Shown piece by piece: positions 42,736 to 52,600 of a DNA stretch of 64,000 nucleotides (the first letter of the stretch is position 1; each line of letters begins with the position of its first letter). The stretch is from the NCBI GenBank assembly GCA_049889215.1, contig JBMHDV010000018.1, positions 59,952-123,951 of the forward strand, read 5' to 3'. Source of the DNA: UBA817 sp049889215. GTDB taxonomy: Bacteria > Margulisbacteria > Marinamargulisbacteria > UBA817. The notes under the pieces are model-generated. The model saw only the letters and a list, made by a program, of their open reading frames with translations, was not told the DNA's origin and made no database searches. The translations under genes were made by a program, and so were the position numbers.

Positions 42736-43476
42736 ATGAAAAAAATGATTGGATTATTAATAGTGGCAATGTTGTCGATTGGGGCCGTTGCAGAAGAACA
42801 AGGGTTTTTAAATGTTATTACAGGACGACCTGCAGCTAAGATTTTTATTGATGGTGAACTTGTTGGTTCAGATTTTATTCGTAAGTACGCATTAATGGAA
42901 GGCGAACATTACGTAAGAATTGAATACAATGGTCAATTAATGTATGCCAAAATGGTTATGATTGAACCCAATAAATTACGAACCATAACATCAGAGAACT
43001 TTGTTGATATTCGAACAAAGACAGCCAACCGTGGCGCAATTAATCGAGAGTCTCAGCGACTCCAAGATACGAAAGGAGACTTTGGTCTTGGGTTTCAGTG
43101 GGGCGGTTATTTTCCAGCCAAGGGAATGAGTATTAAATGGTTTTCTCCCCTTGCTATTGGTGTTCAAGTATCGGCCATTGGAAAAACAAAGATGGATGGA
43201 AAAGATGTATCTGAATTTGGTGCGCGAGCAATAATCCCAATTGGAAATAAAATATTTAGTGGGACCAACTTAACGGGATTTTCGACACTGGGTGTTGTTC
43301 AACGAACAGAAGATAGTATTGATTCAACTTATGCGGCTGGTAGCATTGGAATTGAGTTTGGTTTTGCTGACCCTGTGTACTTTACAGCAGAAGTTGGTAT
43401 TGCCAATGGTTTATCCGATACAACAGAGGATGGGCTGCTATTTAGCTGGGGCGCTGGCGTTCATTTTTATTTCTAA
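42736..43476 (+). CDS. Exported PEGA-like protein, copy 2
   Basis: A 246-residue paralogue of the preceding gene: signal peptide (IGLLIVAMLSIGAVAEE), PEGA-like segment (GFLNVITGRPAAKIFIDGEL... MEGEHYVRIEYNGQLMYAK), the shared NFVDIRTKTANRGAI core, then beta strands ending AGVHFYF. It has a strong AGGAGG site and follows copy 1 by 9 bases. It converges with rlmN, overlapping by 4 bases. Confidence 0.65.
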   Translation: MKKMIGLLIVAMLSIGAVAEEQGFLNVITGRPAAKIFIDGELVGSDFIRKYALMEGEHYVRIEYNGQLMYAKMVMIEPNKLRTITSENFVDIRTKTANRGAINRESQRLQDTKGDFGLGFQWGGYFPAKGMSIKWFSPLAIGVQVSAIGKTKMDGKDVSEFGARAIIPIGNKIFSGTNLTGFSTLGVVQRTEDSIDSTYAAGSIGIEFGFADPVYFTAEVGIANGLSDTTEDGLLFSWGAGVHFYF

Positions 43477-44519
43477 GAATTTTCAGCTGTTTTTAAATTC
43501 GATTCACCCAACTGGCCACAGGCGGCAACCACGTCTTGGCCTTTGGAGTATCGAACAGTCGTTCGAATCTTTTTATCGATTAAGTGCTGTTTAAATGTCA
43601 TTAATTTTGAATGGCTTACTGGTGAAAATGGGATTTTCGGGTGCGGGTTTAAGTTGATGAGGTTTACTTTGGCATTTAAAAATGTGGCTAAATTAGCCAA
43701 TTGAATTGCACAGTTATCCGTATCATTTACCCCATCCAATAATGTGTATTCCAAAGTGAGTTTTCGATTGTGCATCTTACTGTATTGCGATAATTTTTGA
43801 CTCACTTCCATGATTGGGTTCCGTTTTTCAATCGGCATAATGGTTTCTCTGATACTTGGGATGGCAGAACCAACTGAGAACGCAAGGTTAAGTTGGATAT
43901 CCTGCTTTATTAATTGTTCAATACCAGCTAAATAACCTGATGTTGATACGGTAATGTAGCGTTTGCTTAGGTTGAAACCCCAGTCCTCTTGTAACCAATC
44001 CAAGGCGGGCAACACGGATTTAAGATTGAGCAATGGTTCGCCCATCCCCATAAATACAATATGGGTAATATTATGGCCACGTTGTTTGATTTCAGCCAAT
44101 TGGGCAACAATCTCTGTAACCGTTAGATTCTTTTTTAAACCAGAGACACCAGTTAAACAAAATTTACAATCAACCGGACAACCAGCTTGGGACGAAATAC
44201 AAAGCGTTTCATATCCCTTTTCTTGTATGGCAACGGCTTCAATAAACACATGAGGTTCAATTTCAAAAATGTATTTGGTCGCCGACCCGTCACTTGCAGG
44301 CAACTGTTGGGTCGATAAAAATGGCGAAATGGTTAGGATATCAACCAATCGATCCCGATTTTGTTGCGATATATTGGTCATCTTCTGAATATCAAGCACG
44401 TGGTGTTGCGTCACCCATTCCGTAATTTGTTTTAACGTAAAGCCTGGTAATCCATTTGCCAACGCCCATGGTTTAAACTGATCCGGTGTTAAATCAAAAA
44501 AATTCGTTTTTTCTGCCAT
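43473..44519 (-). CDS. rlmN: 23S rRNA/tRNA A2-methyltransferase RlmN
   Basis: A 348-residue radical-SAM enzyme methylating A2503 of 23S rRNA and A37 of tRNAs. The cluster motif is in SSQAGCPVDCKFCLTG (CxxxCxxC), preceded by the N-terminal domain ANGLPGFTLKQITEWVT; GMGEPLLN and VSTSG are conserved, and the second catalytic cysteine lies in VVAACGQL. Length is normal for the family. No operon partners. Confidence 0.96.
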   Translation of the reverse strand: MAEKTNFFDLTPDQFKPWALANGLPGFTLKQITEWVTQHHVLDIQKMTNISQQNRDRLVDILTISPFLSTQQLPASDGSATKYIFEIEPHVFIEAVAIQEKGYETLCISSQAGCPVDCKFCLTGVSGLKKNLTVTEIVAQLAEIKQRGHNITHIVFMGMGEPLLNLKSVLPALDWLQEDWGFNLSKRYITVSTSGYLAGIEQLIKQDIQLNLAFSVGSAIPSIRETIMPIEKRNPIMEVSQKLSQYSKMHNRKLTLEYTLLDGVNDTDNCAIQLANLATFLNAKVNLINLNPHPKIPFSPVSHSKLMTFKQHLIDKKIRTTVRYSKGQDVVAACGQLGESNLKTAENS

Positions 44520-44581
44520 CCATTCACTTTACGTAGGCGTGAGCCAGGCGTCAAGCTCAGATTAGGGGAGCTGAATGTGTA

Positions 44582-45181
44582 TTAGGTTAATTCAATATTA
44601 ATTAGAGTTTGACATAAGCTGGCTAGAGGCTGGTTTTCATATTTTTTAATTGTTTGAATATTTAGGTTTAAAATACGTTGAATATGTTGCTTTTCTTTAT
44701 CGGTATAGGTATCAAATGAAGTTTTCAATTGTTGGGCGTATTGGTTGATGATGAGATCTTCAACGGGGTTACTAGCAATCTGTGTTCGTATGATTAACTT
44801 AACCAGCCCATTAGAAAAGTTATCGCAAAATGTAGCTGAATCTAAGTTTTGTTTGGCTAAAGTTAGCAACTTAAAATTGACGTTAAAACATGATTGAGGT
44901 GAATAGTTATGCCCTTGTTCATTAAGAAGTAGCCCTGCCAATAGCTTTGTTATGAAGTTCTTTTTTACTACAAGTTCCCCAGCACATTTAAGGTCTTCAT
45001 GATCGTTTAAGATGGCAACAACTCTCATAATATCTCGTGGGGTTGAATCGTCATCTAAGGCATCAAGTTGACTACGTAGCTGTTGATGTGGCAGGATTTT
45101 TGTTTTGCCAAGAGGCCCGCCCTTTCTTAACATGTTATCATTATCCAATTTATTTAATGTTCGATTAAAATTAAGGTCCAT
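44582..45181 (-). CDS. Unknown helical protein paired with 607-aa protein
   Basis: A 199-residue soluble, mostly helical protein with no recognised domain. The N-terminus is polar and Asn/Leu/Lys-rich (MDLNFNRTLNKLDNDN) without a signal peptide. It has six or so Cys scattered through the helical part. It starts 12 bases after the 607-residue gene and has a good GGAGAG site, so both are likely one transcript. It could be a chaperone or a second effector; neither can be shown. Confidence 0.5.
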   Translation of the reverse strand: MDLNFNRTLNKLDNDNMLRKGGPLGKTKILPHQQLRSQLDALDDDSTPRDIMRVVAILNDHEDLKCAGELVVKKNFITKLLAGLLLNEQGHNYSPQSCFNVNFKLLTLAKQNLDSATFCDNFSNGLVKLIIRTQIASNPVEDLIINQYAQQLKTSFDTYTDKEKQHIQRILNLNIQTIKKYENQPLASLCQTLINIELT

Positions 45182-45193
45182 TTGTCTCTCCTT

Positions 45194-47017
45194 TTATCTA
45201 AACTGTCGACTTTCAGCCAATAATTCCATCATATAGGAATGGAACTCGTTTGCAATACCATCAGGCATTGTTGCTATTGGTTCAAAAAAATCATTTTTTA
45301 TTAATGTTGAGTTGGGAGTTTGGTCATCAGATTCCCCTTGTTTCTTTGCATATATTTTATCGATACTTGCAGACATTTGCTCAAGTTTAGATTTGAAGAT
45401 TTCAGCTTCTTCCCCCTCAATATCGCTCAAACTTATTTTTAGACAATCTAAGGCACGCTTAGCATATTTTGATGCTTTAAGCAGGTGTTTGTCCCCGGGA
45501 AACTGTTCACCTATGGGGTACTCCAATAAACACTTTTTAAGATCTCCAAAGTTTTCTTCGGCAGCATAGAATGCACAATCCTTGTCAGCAAGTATAGGGT
45601 AATCCTCAGCTGTTTTCTCCATTTGCATGCCAGCAACAACATGAACAACTGTGGCTTGTGAATAATAAGGCTCATTTGCATACAATAACGCTTCTGACTG
45701 CAAGTCAATGGCCTCTCGTTTTAATTCTGAAAGGGTTTCTTTAAGTGTGTCAACATGGTTAGTTGGAGCCTCTAAATTGTCAGGTCTCTTCTCAGTAGTA
45801 AGTTCGGTTTGCAATGAATCTATCTGACGCTCTAAGTTTGAAATCTCTGTTCTTTTGTCATCAATCGCCCCAAGTTTTTCTTCATAAAGTCGATTCATTA
45901 CCGCCAATTCTTTTTCAGGTTCAGTAATTACGTGATATTTCCCTGCAATAATAGTTCTATGTTCAGGTCCTGGAAACATGTCCATCTTTTTCTCTGAAAT
46001 TGCTTGATGGCGTTCCGTGGCCTTTGCCCAGGCTTTAGTAAACTGTTGTGTTTGAATCTCTTTTTTTTCTTCATTGGATATCTGCCCTGTTTGTTGAGCT
46101 ACAAAGGCATCAAAATTATTTTTTGCAGTGTCTATATCGCCAGAAGAGTCATTAATAAATTGCTGTGCCATTTTTATTTTACTAAACGTATCCATGCTGA
46201 CTTTCCAGTCGTTTTCCTGCTCACCCTCTAACTTAAATCCAGGTTCCAGAATAACTCCAGCGGTATAAAAGTTGGTGTCAAATAATTGACCTGCTTCACT
46301 TCCAAAAACCTCGTGATATAGTTTATTCATTTGTGTAACATAATCCCCCTCAGAAATAGAGGTATAAGTACTTTTAATTTGATCATTAAATATTTTTGTA
46401 ATTGCTTTTTCTAAATTTCGAACATTCGTAAGTATTTCGTCTCGATTTTCTTTCCCATTTGTGCGTTTTAAAAGCGTAAACCAATTAAAACCAGCATCTT
46501 GAAATGCTTTTATTGCCTCTTTTTCGTCCTTGGTGGGGGAAAATTTGGATGCCTCGTTTGTTTTTAAAAATGTTGCAATTGTTGAAAATGGAGTCCTATT
46601 TTCTGTATCTGTCTCTTTGGTTAAGCAACAAGATAAAATTTTATTTATATGATTATGTGAGATACTAAAAGCTATAGATGATCCCTCTTTCTTTACTGTT
46701 GTTGTTTTTGTGTTTTTCACCGTATAGTCATGATCTGACGTAACATTTGTACTTCCAACACTTTGTTGCTGTAAACGAATGTCTCCTTTTAATCTATCAT
46801 TTAAGTATTTGCCAGAATATTTTTTGTTTAATGCTATTAAATCTTTCCACTTTCCACTAGTGTCTTCATTTGCGTGTCTCATCGCCCTTTTGAACGCGTT
46901 TTTTAGTTTTTTCTGATTTTTAGGAGTGGGGGGGGTGCCAAGGTTAAAACTACTTTCGGAAGAAGGCACTGCTCTCCTTTTATTGAGACCATTGGAGCCT
47001 GAAGGAATACTTGTCAT
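45194..47017 (-). CDS. Candidate effector, 607 residues, coiled coil
   Basis: A soluble protein of unknown family. Residues 1-30 are Ser/Asn/Pro-rich and unstructured, the style of type III secretion signals. A basic stretch follows (KNQKKLKNAFKRAMRH, ~residues 33-48). Residues ~370-440 form a coiled coil (EISNLERQIDSLQTEL... TLKETLSELKREAI). The remainder is helical. There is no signal peptide or membrane segment. Codon use and low GC match neighbours. It heads a two-gene unit with the 199-residue gene. Effector status is inference from composition and from the nearby giant protein. Confidence 0.5.
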   Translation of the reverse strand: MTSIPSGSNGLNKRRAVPSSESSFNLGTPPTPKNQKKLKNAFKRAMRHANEDTSGKWKDLIALNKKYSGKYLNDRLKGDIRLQQQSVGSTNVTSDHDYTVKNTKTTTVKKEGSSIAFSISHNHINKILSCCLTKETDTENRTPFSTIATFLKTNEASKFSPTKDEKEAIKAFQDAGFNWFTLLKRTNGKENRDEILTNVRNLEKAITKIFNDQIKSTYTSISEGDYVTQMNKLYHEVFGSEAGQLFDTNFYTAGVILEPGFKLEGEQENDWKVSMDTFSKIKMAQQFINDSSGDIDTAKNNFDAFVAQQTGQISNEEKKEIQTQQFTKAWAKATERHQAISEKKMDMFPGPEHRTIIAGKYHVITEPEKELAVMNRLYEEKLGAIDDKRTEISNLERQIDSLQTELTTEKRPDNLEAPTNHVDTLKETLSELKREAIDLQSEALLYANEPYYSQATVVHVVAGMQMEKTAEDYPILADKDCAFYAAEENFGDLKKCLLEYPIGEQFPGDKHLLKASKYAKRALDCLKISLSDIEGEEAEIFKSKLEQMSASIDKIYAKKQGESDDQTPNSTLIKNDFFEPIATMPDGIANEFHSYMMELLAESRQFR

Positions 47018-47174
47018 AAGTATAATTTACCCAAAATTTTAAAGTCCTAAACATAGTTGTTGCTCAAATTTTTGTGTGAATGACTTGGGTTAAATGCGAT
47101 CAGGGTGATCTGAGATTGGTTTGGTCCATTTTAGCTACGTGGTTTATAATAAATGTGTGGCTATATTTAAACAA

Positions 47175-47660
47175 ATGCGAACAATATTGATTATTATGCT
47201 GATGGGGAATCTTAGTCATGCAGGTCCTGTTCATATTGATATCTTTCATTTGTTACAAAAGCGCTTGGTTCTTAATTACGAACATAAGGTGAACGACAAT
47301 CACGCGTTACGATTTGGTTTTACAGATAGTGAAATGAAATCAAAGGGTGTATCACTCGACCTTTCATTGTATGAGCTCAGTTATCGTCGATACATCCAAC
47401 CAACGGCCGGTGTCATATTTTGGTCATTTGGTGTTCGTAGTGGCCCTGCATTAATATCAACAGACGCTATTCAAGAAAACGAAATTCTAGTGATGCCCTT
47501 TTACGATGTGGGTGTGAAATCAAAATTAAGTGAGCGATGGGTGCATGAATTGCGGTTGGAAATGGCCGTTGTTCAACTTTATACAGATGAGATTAATGTG
47601 AATCATTTACTCGGTCTTCAGTGGACCCCTTATTTTAGTTTTGGGTACCGCTTAGATTAA
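47175..47660 (+). CDS. Small predicted outer-membrane barrel
   Basis: About 161 residues from the ATG at 47175, which starts a normal signal peptide (TILIIMLMGNLSHAG); upstream ATGs would add 18 unlikely residues. The mature part alternates beta strands (LVLNYEHKV, ALRFGFTDSEM, YRRYIQPTAGVIFWSFGVRS, LGLQWTPYFSFGYRLD) like an eight-stranded OmpA/OmpW-class barrel. No named family. It is alone on the plus strand. Confidence 0.6.
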   Translation: MRTILIIMLMGNLSHAGPVHIDIFHLLQKRLVLNYEHKVNDNHALRFGFTDSEMKSKGVSLDLSLYELSYRRYIQPTAGVIFWSFGVRSGPALISTDAIQENEILVMPFYDVGVKSKLSERWVHELRLEMAVVQLYTDEINVNHLLGLQWTPYFSFGYRLD

Positions 47661-47799
47661 AATTACTTTAATTAACCACTTGTTTAGCTTCATTTTAGTT
47701 GCTTCTTTTATAGAAACTAAAAATAAATGTTTAGAATTTTTCACCAGTGGGCATACTACTAGTATCCAAAACTATGTTATCCAAAAATAAGGAGTAAGT

Positions 47800-49674
47800 A
47801 TGTCAATGAATCAAAAGCGCCATGATCCATTTCAGCCGTTGCGTCAATTTTTATCACTTGTTGAGGTAAAATGTGACGAGCTGCCCAAGGATATTGATCA
47901 CTGGGTCCAAATGGCCAGTAATCACGCCCCTGAGTCCCGAACGTACCTAAACATATCTCAGTCATCCATTGAGCCAAGGGAAACCTATTTAGCTGCACTT
48001 GTGCAATTAAGACAGCAACTCTCCGATACATTGGCCATTATTGATGGCCGTAACACCATCGATCGCCCACAAGTGCATTTAGAAATGCCAGTTGAAACCA
48101 TTCTGAGAAAATATGTCGAGTTTACCCAGAAATTACGAAGTGCAACAGAAAACAATCAATCCTTTTCACTTTACTTTAATGATTTATTGGACAGAATTAT
48201 CATGATCCGTACAGAGTTGTCGCAAACCATATTACGTTGTTCAATGGGGGATGCAAACTTTAAAGAAATAGAGCATCAACTAAAAATTCTTGAGCCAGAA
48301 CTAGAAACGGTTATCGATCAGCATTTAAGAGACAAAAAAGCATTGCTTGCTGAATTTACCGAACAATTGGTGCAGAAAGTCGAGTTGGATATATCCGTTC
48401 GCCAAGCCATCCAAGATCGGCACGTCATGCACGCTACATTGCAAACCTATTTAAAGCATATCGAAGCAAATGCAGACTTTAATCAATTGCTACCAACCAT
48501 TCAATTTAAGCTGAAGCAAATTGTGACCCGACCATTGGATCAGGTATTGAGTGAGCAACAACATGAAGTGGATATTGCTAAGCATGAATTAAATCAATTA
48601 CTAGAGCCATTGCAAAATAACGGCATGGTCGATGTGCCAGAATCCGCTGCATCAGTGCATCAATTATTGCAACAAGGTGTGAATCAAACCGAAGAGCTAA
48701 ACCGCTTAAAGGTCAACGTGATGGGGGCATTTAAACACTTGGTCACTCAAATGGACCAATTGTTCCAATTTCAACCGTTACCACCGGTACAGGCCGCATC
48801 CGTGCTAGGCGCAGCATGGATGCAGCACCCGTTAACATCCAGTGAAAGTATTCGAGAATTTAAGGGGCAGCTTGATGCAATCAAGCAATCAGAATCCTAT
48901 GTAAAGTTAACCCAATATGTCGGGGAAGGACGCGTGGATGAATCATTCCGATATGTGGATAAAAAAATGGATGAAATGGCAGAGCATCTTGCAATGAATG
49001 AACGGTTTCAAACCATTTCAGAGCCACAAGAGTTGCCAATTTTAATGCATGCCAATGAGGTCAGCCTACAACCACAGTCTATTGACCCATTAAAAGCACG
49101 ACGAGAGTTGTTATCCAGAAATAGTTACCTAAAAAATGTCAAAGGCTACATACAACAACTCAGTCAATCAGTAAAAGCCCACTTAATGTTGGTCTATTAT
49201 GAACATAGCTTAAATCCCGAAAAAGTGAATTTGGCGGCACGAACACAAGCTGTTCTTAATCAGATATCCAAAGAATTTTATGAGCGAAAGAATACCGATG
49301 AAGCAATTGATAAAGCCGTATTTATGTCCGCAGTTAAAGATGTATTTGAAGATATTTGTGATTATGAACTTGAAAAGAATCAGGACGTTTTTGAAATTCG
49401 TTTAAAAATTAAGGGGCTACTAAAATCATTTAAGCAAACCAACCCATTGGCACGAAAAACCATTCGTAAAAAACTGGCGGTTGAACGAAAAGAACTTAAA
49501 AAGCGTTTAATCGCTGTCAATGCGCCTCGCTTAAAAGGATTTATTGATACATTATCTAACGACGTCTATGCAAACATTCATACAGAATCAGTGGATCAAA
49601 TGGCCGAATTGAAAGATAAGTTACGGGCCATGGTTCAGGAAAAGCTAGCCATGGAACAGGTTCGGGTCTTGTGA
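47800..49674 (+). CDS. Long helical protein, unknown function
   Basis: A 624-residue protein, almost entirely helical with several coiled coils (e.g. ILEPELETVIDQHLRDKKALLAEF and KLAVERKELKKRLIAV) and no membrane segment or signal peptide. It is Gln/Leu/Glu-rich. I recognise no family. GGAG lies before the ATG. It converges with the giant gene, leaving a 15-base gap. It could be a structural or cytoskeletal-type protein; nothing shows this directly. Confidence 0.55.
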   Translation: MSMNQKRHDPFQPLRQFLSLVEVKCDELPKDIDHWVQMASNHAPESRTYLNISQSSIEPRETYLAALVQLRQQLSDTLAIIDGRNTIDRPQVHLEMPVETILRKYVEFTQKLRSATENNQSFSLYFNDLLDRIIMIRTELSQTILRCSMGDANFKEIEHQLKILEPELETVIDQHLRDKKALLAEFTEQLVQKVELDISVRQAIQDRHVMHATLQTYLKHIEANADFNQLLPTIQFKLKQIVTRPLDQVLSEQQHEVDIAKHELNQLLEPLQNNGMVDVPESAASVHQLLQQGVNQTEELNRLKVNVMGAFKHLVTQMDQLFQFQPLPPVQAASVLGAAWMQHPLTSSESIREFKGQLDAIKQSESYVKLTQYVGEGRVDESFRYVDKKMDEMAEHLAMNERFQTISEPQELPILMHANEVSLQPQSIDPLKARRELLSRNSYLKNVKGYIQQLSQSVKAHLMLVYYEHSLNPEKVNLAARTQAVLNQISKEFYERKNTDEAIDKAVFMSAVKDVFEDICDYELEKNQDVFEIRLKIKGLLKSFKQTNPLARKTIRKKLAVERKELKKRLIAVNAPRLKGFIDTLSNDVYANIHTESVDQMAELKDKLRAMVQEKLAMEQVRVL

Positions 49675-49689
49675 TCAATCAAATTAATA

Positions 49690-52600
49690 TTACGCCCCAT
49701 ACATAATGGCGTTTTTATAACGGTAACTTTTTCTATTCAGTGTTAAGGATTCCGAGCTCAATAGTTTTGTCCGGCCCTGCAGCTGTTTGATTTTTGGGTC
49801 GTTTGCTCCTGAGGACGTGAAGAGTTGATCGATAGTGTCTTGAGGAATTTGTTGAATCTCTTTAAGGGTAGTCTTATTTTCATCGATGAACTTATTTACT
49901 TTGAATAATGCTGAATATATTTCCCTTTTTGTGCGTGTGTTTTTAGACTCCTTTTGTATTTTTTCTAATTCAGCAATAAGATCAGTCAAGTCCATTTGAT
50001 TAAATAGTATATCGTTTTCTTTGGAATTTTCTTTCTTGTAACTGGTTAAAAACTTTGTTTTTAGCCCTTTTTTGGCCTTGTAACTTGTTACAATCTTTGC
50101 TTTTAGCCCTTTTTCCTCTATAAATGATTTGAGTCCTTTTCTTTTTTCTATTTTTTCAGAAATGGTTGCGCGATGCTTTTTTAGTAAGTTTAGTTGCTCA
50201 TCTTCAATATCAATACCCTGCAAGATTTCATTTTTTTCTGTTTGCTTGATTTTTTTAACGGTCGAATTATACTCCTGACTAAACTTGTCTCCCATGGCTT
50301 TTTGAAACATTTTTAAATTTTTAGAGTTTTTTACAATAGAATCGCGGCTGTTATTCATTTCAGATCGAATGCTTTCAATCTGTTCTAGTGTAAATTCTTG
50401 GCAGTGATTGTGAATCCAATTCGTTAGTGTTGCATCAAATAGTTTGCCTTTTTGTTCTTGTTTTTTTACCTGTTGTTGTTGTTTTACAACAGCTTGATTA
50501 ACAGATGTTTCTGTCTCAGCAATGCTAGATCTAAACGTTGTTGCATCCGTACTTTCCAGTTGCCCAGTACAAAAAATGGTTGGCTCTACACGGTCTCCAT
50601 CGCCACGATTTCGTTTGGTGATTTGGTACATTAACGATGAAGTTAACGGCTCACCAGTAAGTTCAGTACTTACCGCAGCATATTGTTGATGTACATTGCG
50701 GCTATGTGGGCCAAAATCCCCGCCAACTTTATTGAACGTGTCATATAATGTTACGTTGGTGCCTGACGACGTTTTATCAAACTCATGGATATTCCATGTC
50801 TCTCCATCAAAAGTCATAGTAATGGGGTGCCCTTCGTTAAATCCTTGAAGTCCTTTTGGGGCTGACATATGCACATGAACCGGTGTGGGCCCGTTGGGTG
50901 ATAGTTGCTTAAGTTGATCTTGTAATTCCGAGATTGATATGGCCTCTCTTCCAGTTTCTGGTGACACTCCTGGCGCCACAAATTCCGCGCCCTGAAAAAT
51001 CATCTGGATTTTAGTTGGGTTAGTATTGTTGTTTGCCTGACATGCTTTCTCAACCATTTGGGTGAGTGCATTATGGGACGGTGAGTCTGTGGTATCTAAC
51101 TGTGTTATACTCGAAATACGACCTAATTCATCTGCCGTTTGTTCAATATTTCGGGCCACTAAATTTGGGATTTTATCTTGCCATTTAATTAGTTTGTTTA
51201 TTTTTATCTTCCGGTATTGCAGGGTTGAAATTTTTTCTTCTAGAGCCTTCTTTTTTCTAGCGCCTTTTAATGTTTGAGCATCAATTTTTTCAATATCACT
51301 ATTTAACCGTTTAATTTCCGAATCAATACGTTGGATTGCAGTTGTTTCATCAATTGTCTTTGCTTTTGTTAGTTCTTGTATGCTTTTAATTTCTTTCTTT
51401 AGTTTTTTTGTTAATAGTTCTCTTGTTTTATCACCACCAGTTGTCATAGCAGTTGCCAATGTTTTTTGAAAGCTATCCCCAAATAAATACTTTGCTTTTA
51501 ATTGATAATTTTTTAGTTTTGTTTGAACTTCCTCTAAATTATCTGTGGCTGACATATTCACGCGTCGCATGGCCCCAAGGTTATCAAGTACTTTATTTAA
51601 TTCTGGTGCGCGATCATATTCATCCATGAATAATGCAGCATCCTTTAATTCTGATAGATCTTCATTGCTGTTGTGTCGGCGTAGTAATTGGTCTTGTCGT
51701 ACCCAGTAATGCTTCCCAGGTTCCATATCGGACAAGTTTTTAGGGAGTTCCTCCCAATCCACTTCGTCCTGTGCAAATGGCGCCACATGAATAATCGGCT
51801 GATCAGCATTGCCCAAAACATGTGGGAGCAGCATTGATAAAAAGGTTTTGCCTTCACCAGCGCCCAGTTTAACGGTTGTTGTTTTTCCTTCTGTAATGGC
51901 TTGTTTCATTTTAAATAAGGCATTTAATTGGGTGGTGCTTAACATGGATGGCGATGCCCCAGTAGACATAATTCCGTCGGTTGGAAGACCATTGTTAGAT
52001 AATCGAATAAGTTTAATTAAATTTTCGTTATCAAATCCGGCCAACTGTTTTTTTAGCGCAGGTGCTGCAGTTCGTTGAAGAGCAATTTTTACAGCACTGT
52101 CATTTAATGATGTAGTATCACTAATTCCACTCAACATCTGGCTTTGTATATCAATTGTCATTGCAGGATATACATAATCCATTAAAAATACGCGTTGACT
52201 ATCATTATCCAATACATTTAATAAGCCTTCAATCACATCTGCCTTGCATGAGTCTGAGGTGCCAAATGTCTCTTTTTCACTGCCTTTAAATAGGGGTAAA
52301 ATGTCCTTTGTAAAATTAATAGGGCCGTAAATTGGTCCAAATACGTTACTGAACGCCTGATTAATATCACTGGCCTTTTTTCTCAGTTCAGTGGTTAAAC
52401 TTCCTACGGTTTTTTCCTGTTCAAATTTTACATGAGTTGGTTTTGCTGTTGGTTTTTTTAGGTGTAGTTTTGACTCTCCGCTACTTTTTGTGACACCAAA
52501 TAAGTCAGTTGTTTTTTTGTTGAGTGTTTTTGATTTATTTGCTAGAGCTCGTAAACCTTTATCAAGTGTTTTGTAGTGTTTTGTTATCGTCTCTAACTGC

